A stretch of DNA of 26,375 nt from contig DATKKM010000040.1 of NCBI GenBank assembly GCA_035542855.1, positions 1 through 26,375 of the forward strand. Direction: 5' to 3'. The stretch is from DATKKM01 sp035542855 (lineage in GTDB: Bacteria > Chloroflexota > Dehalococcoidia > SM23-28-2 > RBG-16-64-32). Numbering within the stretch: the stretch's first letter is position 1; each line of letters starts with the position of its first letter. Position numbers and translations under genes: made by a program. The notes beneath the pieces are model-generated. The model worked only from the letters and a program-made list of their open reading frames with translations, ran no database searches and was not told where the DNA came from. This document shows positions 14,775-21,545 of this stretch, one piece after another.

Positions 14775-15023
14775 GTGAGCCCGCGCGACGCCCTTCTCCT
14801 CTCCGTTGTCCTGCTGACCGGCCTGCTCGCCGCTGTGCATCCGGCCAATGCCGGCAGCATCGGCCCCTGGCACGCGACGAAGGGCGTCCCCTTTCCTTCC
14901 GCTGCCGCACCGCCGCCCGGCGCCGGCCTCGTCGGTGGCGGCGGGCGCGTGCCCGGCGCTCGGCCAGCCGGCGGAGCCGCAGGCGGGGTAGCGGACAGGG
15001 CGCGCCGATCCCGCTCATCCTGA
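14775..15023 (+). CDS. Possible small secreted protein, 82 residues
   Basis: Weak candidate. From GTG 14775 the translation opens with SPRDALLLSVVLLTGLLAA and a plausible cleavage site PANA/GS, which looks like a real signal peptide. The rest is Gly/Ala/Pro-rich without recognisable motifs. No Shine-Dalgarno is visible. The stop (15021-15023) is supplied by a dispersed repeat, giving an ...RSS tail identical to that of the next gene. It may be a decayed gene overwritten by repeats, or a chance ORF in GC-rich DNA. Confidence 0.25.
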   Translation: MSPRDALLLSVVLLTGLLAAVHPANAGSIGPWHATKGVPFPSAAAPPPGAGLVGGGGRVPGARPAGGAAGGVADRARRSRSS

Positions 15024-15037
15024 GGCTCTCGAAGGGC
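15011..15037. repeat. Dispersed repeat, short form, copy 3
   Basis: CCGCTCATCCTGAGG followed by CTCTCGAAGG. It shares the CCGCTCRTCCTG opening and the CGAA end with 12871 and 14685 but lacks their middle part. It supplies a TGA stop to the ORF running into it. Confidence 0.5.
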
Positions 15038-15073
15038 CTTGGCCAGGCTGGACATCACCGGGGCACCCGGTGG

Positions 15074-15097
15074 GTAGGGGCGCTGCTTGCCGCGCCC
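15074..15097. repeat. 24-nt palindromic element, intergenic copy
   Basis: GTAGGGGCG, 10 nt, CGCCC. It differs at a single base from the copy inside the YhaN-like gene at 18231. The arms GGGCGC/GCGCCC can form a hairpin. Confidence 0.65.
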
Positions 15098-15146
15098 TGC
15101 TGTTCGCCGCGCAGATCCGTCAATTCGTTCCGGCGGAGTCCATTCG

Positions 15147-15722
15147 TTGACAGCATTCAGTCCGTTCGGCCCTACCCCGCGCGACCCGCCCGCCGCAGAA
15201 TGCGGGCGGAGGTACAGGACTATCGCCAGCCTGCGAGAGAAGCGCAAGAGCAACCGCTACGAGCGGATTGTGAACCGCCTCTGGTACCGCGTGGTCGCGT
15301 GGGGCCTCGTGCCGAGGCGCTGGCCGGGGGTGCCCGTCATCGGCTCGACGACCATCGAGGTCCCCGGCCGCAAGTCCGGCGTCATGCGGCGGATCCCCGT
15401 CACCTGGGTCGAGTTCGAGGGCCAGCCGTACCTCGTCGCCATGCTGGGTGAGGAGTCGGACTGGGTGCACAACGCCCGCGCCACCGGCGGGAAGGTCGTG
15501 CTCAAGCGCGGCCGCCGGCGCAAGGCGCTGCTCGAAGAGCTGCCCGTCGAGCAGCGGGCCCCCATCCTCCGCGCGTGGTACAAGCGCACCGGCCGCTCGA
15601 CGCCGAAGAACTACATCGGCCTGCCGCCCGGCGCCCCGCTCGAGGCCTTCGAGAAGATCGCGCCGCGCTGGCCCGTCTTTCGTATCACGCCTGCGTCAGC
15701 CGTCGGCTACCGCTCGTCCTGA
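15147..15722 (+). CDS. Nitroreductase family deazaflavin-dependent oxidoreductase (DDN/PF04075-like)
   Basis: Predicted F420-type flavin-binding protein, split-barrel fold. Recognisable features are YRVVAWGLVPRRWP, the family motif GRKSGVMRRIPV and EESDWVHNARATGGKVVL. The start is uncertain. TTG at 15147 has GGAG 8 nt upstream and gives 191 residues. A farther TTG exists at 15087. The family-like part begins only at IASLREKRKS, where GGAGGT sits 8 nt before an ATC. Relatives reduce quinones or nitro compounds with F420H2; whether this host makes F420 is not visible here. The last residues YRSS and the stop come from a dispersed repeat, so the natural C-terminus may have been replaced. Confidence 0.75.
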   Translation: MTAFSPFGPTPRDPPAAECGRRYRTIASLREKRKSNRYERIVNRLWYRVVAWGLVPRRWPGVPVIGSTTIEVPGRKSGVMRRIPVTWVEFEGQPYLVAMLGEESDWVHNARATGGKVVLKRGRRRKALLEELPVEQRAPILRAWYKRTGRSTPKNYIGLPPGAPLEAFEKIAPRWPVFRITPASAVGYRSS

Positions 15723-15737
15723 GCGAGCCGAAGGCTG
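15710..15737. repeat. Dispersed repeat, short form, copy 4
   Basis: CCGCTCGTCCTGAGCGAGCC followed by GAAGGCT. It overlaps the 3' end of the nitroreductase-family gene and provides its stop codon (TGA 15720-15722), as copy 3 does for the upstream ORF. Confidence 0.5.
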
Positions 15738-15741
15738 GGTC

Positions 15742-15781
15742 TCCCCTCGCCCGCCGCAACGGGAGAGGGCCGGGGTGAGGG
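15742..15781. repeat. Palindromic CCCTC...GAGGG intergenic repeat
   Basis: CCCTCGCCCG and CGGGAGAGGG form a 10-bp stem with one mismatch around CCGCAA, followed by CCGGGGTGAGGG. Elements of this sequence are widespread in bacterial genomes. A shorter relative appears inside the downstream nuclease gene at 16231. Confidence 0.55.
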
Positions 15782-15852
15782 TTTCCGTGCCACTCGAACC
15801 TAACACCTTGCGCCAAACACCTGCTAACATACGAACAACCGCGAAGGCGCTT

Positions 15853-16995
15853 ATGCAGATACTCCACACGGCCGACGTCCACCTCGACCGCGCGTTCAGC
15901 GGCGCCGGCATGACCTCCTCCATGGCCGCCGCCCGCCGCCAGGAGTTGCGCGACGCCTTCCGCCGCTTCGTCGACCTGGCGCTCGAGCTGCGGGTGGACG
16001 CCGTCACCATCGGCGGCGATCTCTACGAGCACGAGCGTTCCACCCTCGACACAGGCAACTTCCTGCGCCAGCAGTTCGCCCGCCTCGGCGAGGTGCCGGT
16101 GATCATCGCCACCGGCAACCACGACCCGTACGTCCCGGACTCGCTCTACCGCCGCGTCGACTGGCCGGCCAACGTTCACGTCTTCGGCGAGCCCCGCTTC
16201 AAGCCATTTCAGGTCCTCGCTGCCACATCTGCCCTCGCCCGCGAAGGGAGAGAGCGGCCGGCGCAGGTCACGGTCTGGGCCGCCGGCCACGATGGCCCAG
16301 ACCTCCGCCAGAACCTCATCGACGGCTTCGGCGTCCCGCGCGAGGGCACGCACCTCCTCCTCTTCCACGGCTCCGACCTGAACGCCGTCCCGGAGGGCAA
16401 GCGCGCGCACTGCGGCTTCCGCCCGGCGGACGTCGGGCGCACCGGCGCGGCGTTCGCGCTGCTGGGCCACTACCACGGCGCCCGTCTCTCGGATCGCTTC
16501 GCCTACCCCGGCTCGCCCGAGGCGCTCGACTTCTCGGAGGAAGGCCCGCACTTCGTCCTGCGGCTGGATGTAGGGGCGGATGGCGTCCGCCCCGAGCTCA
16601 TCCCCTTCGGCGAGGTGCGCTACGCCACTCAGCGGCTCGACGTCAGCGCGGCGCAGACGTCCGACGATCTGCGGACCGGGATCGCCGCTTTCGGCGACCG
16701 TGAGGCGATCGTCCGCATCGTCCTCGAAGGGCAGCTGCAGACCGACGTCGATCTGGACGTGCGCGCGCTCTACAACGCCTGCGCTGAGCGCTTCCGCTTC
16801 CTCGACCTGGTGGATCGCACCGAGCCCGCCTACGCCTTCGACGAGCTGGCCCAGGAGTCGACCACCAAGGGCGCCTTCGTACGGCTGATGCGCTCGCGGA
16901 TCGAGGCGCTGGCGGGCGAGCAGCGCGAAACCGCCGAGCTGGCGCTGCGCCTGGGCCTGCAGGCATTCGAGCGGCGCGAGGTGGTGGCGCCGTGA
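15853..16995 (+). CDS. SbcD/Mre11-like DNA repair exonuclease (YhaO family)
   Basis: Metallophosphoesterase of 380 residues, expected to act with the next gene as a DNA-end-processing nuclease. The five-part metal site is visible: HTADVHLD (Asp8, His10), GGDLYEH (Asp56), GNHD (His90, Asp91), LLLFHG, and GHYHG (205-209). ATG at 15853 has GAAGG about 6 nt upstream; the open frame further upstream has different composition and is rejected. The stop overlaps the GTG of the ATPase gene by 4 nt. Two oddities lie inside. Residues 127-136 (ALAREGRERP) match an intergenic palindrome, and 240-247 (VGADGVRP) are encoded exactly by a 24-nt palindromic element. Neither touches the metal site. Confidence 0.88.
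   Translation: MQILHTADVHLDRAFSGAGMTSSMAAARRQELRDAFRRFVDLALELRVDAVTIGGDLYEHERSTLDTGNFLRQQFARLGEVPVIIATGNHDPYVPDSLYRRVDWPANVHVFGEPRFKPFQVLAATSALAREGRERPAQVTVWAAGHDGPDLRQNLIDGFGVPREGTHLLLFHGSDLNAVPEGKRAHCGFRPADVGRTGAAFALLGHYHGARLSDRFAYPGSPEALDFSEEGPHFVLRLDVGADGVRPELIPFGEVRYATQRLDVSAAQTSDDLRTGIAAFGDREAIVRIVLEGQLQTDVDLDVRALYNACAERFRFLDLVDRTEPAYAFDELAQESTTKGAFVRLMRSRIEALAGEQRETAELALRLGLQAFERREVVAP
16231..16262. repeat. CCCTCGCCCG...GGGAGAG palindrome inside the SbcD-like gene
   Basis: GCCCTCGCCCGCGAAGGGAG followed by AGAGCGGCCGG resembles the intergenic element at 15742-15781 with a 3-nt shorter loop. It is read in frame as ALAREGRERP. Confidence 0.4.
16570..16593. repeat. 24-nt palindromic element inserted in frame in the SbcD-like gene
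   Basis: GTAGGGGCG, 9 nt, CGCCCC, with a perfect 8-bp stem (GGGGCGGA/TCCGCCCC) and loop TGGCG. It encodes exactly eight codons (VGADGVRP, residues 240-247), starting at a codon boundary. Confidence 0.6.
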
Positions 16996-19376
16996 GGCTG
17001 TCGTCGATCGAGCTGCCCGGCTTCGGCTGCCTGAGCGGCTTCGCGGCCGAGTTTGGGCCCGGTCTCAACGTCTTCTACGGCGAGAACGAGGCGGGCAAGT
17101 CCACGCTGCAGCAGGCCATCTGTGCCATGCTCTACGGCTTCTACGACGGCGAGCGCGCGACGGCTGCCGAGACCCGACGCCACGAGCGCTTCAAGCCGTG
17201 GGACAGCTCGCCCGCCGGGGGCCGCGCGTTCCGCGGCGCGCTGGCCTACGAGCTGGAGAACGGCGAGCGCTTCGAGGTGCGGCGCGACTTCTCGACGCCG
17301 GACGTCGTCACGCAGTTGATCGACGCAACGCTCGGCACGGACGTCTCGGCGCTCTTCGGACGGGGACGGCACGGCAACGTGCCCTTCGCGCGCAAGCAGC
17401 TGGGGATGCCGCGTGCCGTCTTCGAGAGTTGCGCCTTCATCTCGCAGGGCGAGATCTTCGAGCTGAGCAAGAACGCCCCGGCGGAGATCGGCGACGCCAT
17501 CGCCGCCCTGGCCGACTCCGCCCGCCACGACGTCTCCGCGGCCCGCGCGCTCGACAAGCTGGAAGCCGTCACCCGCCGGATCGGACGCGACTCCGCCCGC
17601 ACCGCCGAGCTGCCCGTCGCCCGCGACCACCTCCGGCGCGCGAACGATGAGCTCGCAGCCGCCGGCAGCGCCCGCCGCGCCGTCGCCGAGAAGTCGGCCC
17701 GCCTGGAAGCGCTGCAAGCCAGGGCGCGTCAGCTCGCCGAGCAGGTGCTCCGAGCTGAGTACGCCTGCCACGCCGCCGACGCCGCCCGCCTCCGCGACGA
17801 CCTCCGCAAGCTCGACGAAACCGAGGCGCTCCTCGCCCGTGCGGCCGCCCGCTGCGAAGAGCTCGCCGCTTACCGCGGCACGCCAGCCGCCGCCCGCGAC
17901 GAAGTGATCGGCCTGCGCGGCCAGCTCCAGCGCTCTAGCGAGGCCCTCCGCCGTCTCCGCGAAGCGCGCCAGTCCCTCGCCAACCGCCTCACGGACGAGG
18001 TGCGCCTGGAATACGAAACGCTGCGCCTCTCCGCCGGCGCTCTCACAGAGGACCAGGTCCGCGTACTAGAGGCGGCCGCCTACAGACCACAGGCGGGTCA
18101 GGACGGGGGCTCTGCCCCGCAGGATGCTGGTGGCCTCTGGCACGCCATCGCGCGCGCCTTAAGCGCCATCGGCCGCGTGTTCACACGCGTCCTTCGCGCC
18201 ATCTTCCGCCGCAACCGCCACGACGACAGCGTAGGGGCGCCGCTTGCCGCGCCCGACGCGGTGGCGATGGCCGTCTCCCCGGCCGAAGCCATCGTCCTCC
18301 TCGAAAAGCACCGCCGCTACCTCACCCTCCGCCCGCTGGTCGACGAGGCCTCCCGCCTCGACGCCGACATCGACGGCGAGTCCACATCCGCTCGCTCAAT
18401 CGAAGCGCAGCTCCGCTCGCTCCTCCGCACCGCCGGCATCGAGGACGAGTCGCTGGCGTCCGGGCTGGGCGCGTTCGACGACGCTTGCCAGAAGCGCGAA
18501 CAGCTGGCGAAAGCGGAAGCCGCCGCGCAACAGGCGGACGCGCGCCGCGCGCTCCTCCTCGACGGCCGCACTCGCGAAGAGATGGCCGCCGCGCTCGCCG
18601 AGCACGAATCCGCCTGTGAGCGCCTCGCGGCGATAACATCCGCAGGGGCGGCCTTCAGGTCGCCCAACCGCGCGGCGCCCGCGCCCGGCAAAGCCCCCTC
18701 CCGCGACGGTCTCGCTCGCGCGCTCCAGGCCGCACGCCAGCAGAAGCACGCCGCTGAGCTGGAGGCCGAGCGCCTGGAAACCGAAGTGCGCGTCGCCCTC
18801 GACCGCTTCCGCCCGCGCGCGGAGATCGAGGAAGAGGCCGCTCACTGGGGCCGGGAGGTCGCGCGGCTGGAGAAGGCCCGCGCCGCCCTGCAGCTCGCGA
18901 AGTCGGCGATCGAAGAGGCGATGACCGCCGTCTACCGGGACTTCGCACCCGCCGTGAACACTTTCCTCAGCGAGGGCATCGAGGCCGCCACCGACGGCCG
19001 CTACCGCCGTGCCCACGTTGACCCCGCCACGCTGCGTGTCTCGCTGCTCGTGCCGGAGACCGGGCTGGTCGCCCAGGACCCGCCGGTCAGCCACGGCACC
19101 CGCACACTGCTGTATGTGCTCATGCGCATCGGGCTCGCGCAGCACATGAGCGCCATCGGAGAGCCGGTGCCGCTGGTGCTCGACGACCCGTTCGTAGACG
19201 TCGATTCTCGCCGCCTGGGGCGGATGCTGGACTTCCTGCTGCACCTGAGCGACCGCATGCAGGTGCTTCTCTTCACAAAAGACCGCGAAATCGTCTCCTG
19301 GTTCCAGGAAAACGCCCCCGGCAGCGTGCACCGTATGCATACGGTTTCAACCGCTCTTTCCGCATCCACGCTGTAA
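16992..19376 (+). CDS. SbcC/YhaN-like AAA ATPase
   Basis: SMC/Rad50-type ATPase of 794 residues, partner of the overlapping nuclease gene (GTGA, 4 nt). Walker A is GENEAGKST (30-38), followed by the YhaN-type QQAICAMLYGFYDG. FISQGEIFEL (about 150-159) is the Q-loop region. A long Ala/Arg/Glu-rich coiled-coil portion runs from about 180 to 660. The signature-like VSHGTRTLLYVLMRIGLA precedes Walker B VLDDPFVDVD (Asp731/Asp732), and LLFTKDREI is the distal loop. No CxxC zinc hook is present, which separates it from true SbcC/Rad50 and fits YhaN. The coiled-coil part contains in-frame palindromic elements at residues 414-421 and 551-558, and possibly 371-376. Confidence 0.88.
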   Translation: MRLSSIELPGFGCLSGFAAEFGPGLNVFYGENEAGKSTLQQAICAMLYGFYDGERATAAETRRHERFKPWDSSPAGGRAFRGALAYELENGERFEVRRDFSTPDVVTQLIDATLGTDVSALFGRGRHGNVPFARKQLGMPRAVFESCAFISQGEIFELSKNAPAEIGDAIAALADSARHDVSAARALDKLEAVTRRIGRDSARTAELPVARDHLRRANDELAAAGSARRAVAEKSARLEALQARARQLAEQVLRAEYACHAADAARLRDDLRKLDETEALLARAAARCEELAAYRGTPAAARDEVIGLRGQLQRSSEALRRLREARQSLANRLTDEVRLEYETLRLSAGALTEDQVRVLEAAAYRPQAGQDGGSAPQDAGGLWHAIARALSAIGRVFTRVLRAIFRRNRHDDSVGAPLAAPDAVAMAVSPAEAIVLLEKHRRYLTLRPLVDEASRLDADIDGESTSARSIEAQLRSLLRTAGIEDESLASGLGAFDDACQKREQLAKAEAAAQQADARRALLLDGRTREEMAAALAEHESACERLAAITSAGAAFRSPNRAAPAPGKAPSRDGLARALQAARQQKHAAELEAERLETEVRVALDRFRPRAEIEEEAAHWGREVARLEKARAALQLAKSAIEEAMTAVYRDFAPAVNTFLSEGIEAATDGRYRRAHVDPATLRVSLLVPETGLVAQDPPVSHGTRTLLYVLMRIGLAQHMSAIGEPVPLVLDDPFVDVDSRRLGRMLDFLLHLSDRMQVLLFTKDREIVSWFQENAPGSVHRMHTVSTALSASTL
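18105..18118. repeat. Short GGGGC-TCT-GCCCC palindrome in the YhaN-like gene
   Basis: A perfect 5-bp stem with loop TCT, read as GGSAP (372-376) inside a Gly/Pro break of an otherwise helical region. It may be a further small palindromic insertion of a different family, but the sequence is too short to be sure. Confidence 0.25.
18231..18254. repeat. 24-nt palindromic element inserted in frame in the YhaN-like gene, copy A
   Basis: GTAGGGGCG, 10 nt, CGCCC. It matches the intergenic copy at 15074 at 23 of 24 positions. It encodes VGAPLAAP (414-421), starting at a codon boundary. Confidence 0.7.
18642..18665. repeat. 24-nt palindromic element inserted in frame in the YhaN-like gene, copy B
   Basis: GCAGGGGCG, 10 nt, CGCCC. 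Same length and same reading phase as the other in-gene copies. It encodes AGAAFRSP (551-558) and leads into a Pro-rich break (APAPGKAPS) in the coiled coil. Confidence 0.55.
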
Positions 19377-19432
19377 CGCAAACGCTACCTGAACCGTCAA
19401 ACACCTAGACGGGGATAACTGCCCCCCGCTGG

Positions 19433-20212
19433 ATGGTGTTTATGAGATCAGTTACAGCAGAACCCGACACGCAGACCGGCGTAAGCACCAGGACTGCCTG
19501 CGTACTCGCCGACCGCCAGGTCTGGTCGACCCCCCTGGCCGACGCCCTGGAATCCCTGGGCTTCGGCGTGGCCCACTGCACTGACCTGAACGATCTCTTC
19601 GAGACGGTGCGCCACGGCCAGGCCGGCCTTGTCGTCATCGCCCAGGGCGACCCGGCCGCCGCAGTCCGCGCCTGCCGCGTCACCAACGGCATGCATGACC
19701 TCCCGCTCATGGTCGTGATGCCCCGCGAATCTGACCTGATCCCGTCACTCGATGCCGGCGCCGACGACGCGGTGGTTGCGCGGGTGGAGCCTGCCGTCTT
19801 CTTGGCCCGCGTCCGCGCTCTTCTCCGCCGCACGCAGCCGGCCTCCCAGAGCAACAACACAATGACCGTCCGCGAGTTGTCAATCGACTTCGAGAAGTAC
19901 CAGGTGGCGCTGGACGGCCGCCAGGTCCAGCTGACGCCCACGGAGTTCCGCCTGCTGGCGGTTCTGGCGCAGCAGGCCGGGCGTGTCGTTGACCCGCGGG
20001 CGCTGCTCTCAGCAGTGCATCAGCACGACTACAGCGAGCGCGACGCCCAGAACCTGGTGAAAGTGCACATCGCCAACCTGCGCCGCAAGCTGAACGACTC
20101 CCGCAGCAGCAACCCGTACATCCTCTGCGTCCGCGGCTTCGGCTACATGCTGGAGCGCCGTGGCCGCACCCGCCAGGACGACCCGCTGACCGTGCTCATC
20201 GAGAAAGAGTAG
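19433..20212 (+). CDS. OmpR/PhoB-type winged-helix regulator with degenerate receiver
   Basis: Transcription regulator of 259 residues. Residues ~20-135 have the receiver fold pattern, but the key residues are missing. The phosphoacceptor position in LVVIAQGDP is Ala70, and the conserved Lys (canonical DDYLVKP) is Ala116 in DDAVVARVEP. The C-terminal winged helix (about 145-243) is intact: VQLTPTEFRLLAVLA, then LVKVHIANLRRKL and YILCVRGFGYML. It should therefore bind DNA without Asp phosphorylation. ATG at 19433 is used; GTG 19436 and ATG 19442 are alternatives and no start has a clean ribosome binding site. Its position beside the pst-phoU operon and PHO-box-like repeats suggests a phosphate-related role, which is inference. 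Confidence 0.85.
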   Translation: MVFMRSVTAEPDTQTGVSTRTACVLADRQVWSTPLADALESLGFGVAHCTDLNDLFETVRHGQAGLVVIAQGDPAAAVRACRVTNGMHDLPLMVVMPRESDLIPSLDAGADDAVVARVEPAVFLARVRALLRRTQPASQSNNTMTVRELSIDFEKYQVALDGRQVQLTPTEFRLLAVLAQQAGRVVDPRALLSAVHQHDYSERDAQNLVKVHIANLRRKLNDSRSSNPYILCVRGFGYMLERRGRTRQDDPLTVLIEKE

Positions 20213-20238
20213 CGGGCAGCTCACCCACGACGGGAATG

Positions 20239-20270
20239 GGCCCGGCGGGCAACCGCCGGGCCTTCGACTT
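20239..20270 (+). terminator. Terminator hairpin of the winged-helix regulator gene
   Basis: GGCCCGGCGG (20239-20248), tetraloop GCAA, CCGCCGGGCC (20253-20262), then TTCGACTTTCT. It is a perfect 10-bp stem with a GNRA loop, 27 bp past the stop. Confidence 0.75.
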
Positions 20271-20289
20271 TCTACGGGCACTGGTCCTC

Positions 20290-20333
20290 CTCAACCGAAT
20301 CTGAACCGCCCCTGAACGCCTCCTGAACCGGAA
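20290..20333 (+). promoter_or_regulatory. PHO-box-like array: four direct repeats with 11-bp period
   Basis: CTCAACCGAAT at 20290, then CTGAACCGCCC, CTGAACGCCTC and CTGAACCGGAA starting at 20301, 20312 and 20323. The exact 11-bp period is the layout bound by PhoB/OmpR-type winged-helix dimers. The array ends 64 bp before the sigma-like gene. The core resembles units upstream of pstS. Confidence 0.65.
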
Positions 20334-20397
20334 TGGTGTCACGGGAAAGCGGTGCTCTGGTACCTTGGCCGGGCAGGGGGGGAAAAGGAAGCGACTC

Positions 20398-20862
20398 ATG
20401 CGAAGCCTACGTTCAAGCGGACCCACCGCGCCCCAGATCGGCTCGCGAGACGGCCTGAAGAAGGAGCGATTCGCCGATTACTTCGCCAGGCTGTTCGCAT
20501 ATGCCTGCGGAGCGACCGGAGACGATGAAGCCGCACGCGATGTGGCCGTCGCCGCCTTTACGGAGGTGTTCGCCATGCCCGACCTGCGCGAGAGCGAGTT
20601 CGAGCTGGTCCTCTTCGGCGGGGCCCGCCGGCTCTGCGCCAGCGGGGAATACCGCCTGCGCCGCCACAACGACGGCCTCAGCCCCCGCGAACGCGACGTC
20701 CTCTCTCTAGTCTTCGATGGCAAGCTCGCCGGCCCGCAGATCGGGCGCTTGCTGGGCATCCGGCCAGAGACCGTATCGGCCACGCTAACGCGAGGGCTCC
20801 GCAAGCTGCAGCAGCGCCTGGGGCAGGCGTCCGCCGTGCCCGGCCAGCCGCACTTCGCCTAG
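20398..20862 (+). CDS. Small sigma-70/ECF-like protein (RpoE-type HTH)
   Basis: Protein of 154 residues. ATG at 20398 is chosen for AAGGAAG 7 nt upstream. The N-terminal half (about 25-80: ADYFARLFAYACGATGDDEA..., AAFTEVFAMPDL) resembles sigma region 2 in helical pattern but lacks a clear core-binding signature. The C-terminal half (93-142: LSPRERDVLSLVFDGKLAGP, then LLGIRPETVSATLTRGLRKL) is a good sigma region 4 HTH. It could be a divergent ECF sigma factor or a sigma-like regulator. A four-unit 11-bp direct repeat array lies upstream. It converges on phoU, and both stop codons are read from the same CTAG (20859-20862). Confidence 0.7.
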   Translation: MRSLRSSGPTAPQIGSRDGLKKERFADYFARLFAYACGATGDDEAARDVAVAAFTEVFAMPDLRESEFELVLFGGARRLCASGEYRLRRHNDGLSPRERDVLSLVFDGKLAGPQIGRLLGIRPETVSATLTRGLRKLQQRLGQASAVPGQPHFA

Positions 20863-21524
20863 TACTTCGAGACGTTCAGGTCCTGGATATGCCCCTCGAC
20901 CAGGTAGACCACGCGCTCGCAGATGTTCGTGGCCCTGTCGGCGATGCGTTCCAGGTTGTGCGCCACCCAAATGAGGTAGGTGCAGCGCTGGATGGTGGTG
21001 GGGTCGCCCACCATGTTCATGATTAGCTCGTGGTAGACCTGCTCGTATAGCTCATCCACGCGGTCGTCCATCTGGATGATCTCGCGTGCGCGCTTCGTGT
21101 CGCGCGCCTTGTAAGCCTCCACGGACCCGTGCAGCATCTCGATCGCCATCTCCGCCATGCGCGGGATGTCCACCAGCGGCCGGATCGGCGGCTCGTCTGA
21201 GAGCATCAGCGCGATGCGGGCGATGCCCTCCGCGTGGTCGCCCATGCGCTCCAGGTCCACGGTGATGTGCAGGACGGAGATCAGCGTGCGCAGGTCGCTG
21301 GCCAGGGGCGCCTGCAGTGAGATCAGCTCGATGCACTTGTCCTCGCATTCGTAGCGGCGCTTGTTGATCTCGACGTCGTTCTCGATGATGCGGCGGGCGA
21401 GGGCGACGTCGCGCAGGCGGAGGGCTTCGATGCTCTGGTTGACGGCGTTCTCCACCATGGAGGCCATGACCAGCATGTCTTCCTGAACCTCAGCCAGTTG
21501 CCGTTCAAAGAGAGCGCGTGTCAT
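20859..21524 (-). CDS. phoU: Phosphate transport system regulator PhoU
   Basis: Cytoplasmic regulator of 221 residues, the normal two-domain length. Each half carries a PhoU metal-binding motif: DLERMGDHAEGIAR in the first and NLERIADRATNICE in the second. PhoU links PstB to the PhoR-type kinase and dampens Pho signalling when phosphate is plentiful. It is the last gene of pstSCAB-phoU, 21 bp after pstB. ATG at 21524 with GGAG about 12 nt upstream. No phoR homologue is visible in the window. Confidence 0.95.
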   Translation of the reverse strand: MTRALFERQLAEVQEDMLVMASMVENAVNQSIEALRLRDVALARRIIENDVEINKRRYECEDKCIELISLQAPLASDLRTLISVLHITVDLERMGDHAEGIARIALMLSDEPPIRPLVDIPRMAEMAIEMLHGSVEAYKARDTKRAREIIQMDDRVDELYEQVYHELIMNMVGDPTTIQRCTYLIWVAHNLERIADRATNICERVVYLVEGHIQDLNVSKY

Positions 21525-21545
21525 TGGTAGATCATACTCCGGGGC

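Noticed and set aside
18396..19340. 314-codon minus-strand frame opposite the YhaN-like gene
   Set aside because: Shadow of the coiled-coil coding region; no recognisable domain.
16992..19376. Zinc hook of SbcC/Rad50
   Set aside because: No CxxC motif is found in the coiled-coil region; the protein fits YhaN better.
19394..19425. Hairpins CCGTC/GACGG and GGGG/CCCC after the YhaN-like gene as terminators
   Set aside because: Stems are only 4-5 bp and no T-run follows; read-through into the winged-helix regulator gene is possible.
21303..21320. AGGGGCGCC match inside phoU
   Set aside because: It encodes the conserved LQAPLA region of PhoU and lacks the second arm.
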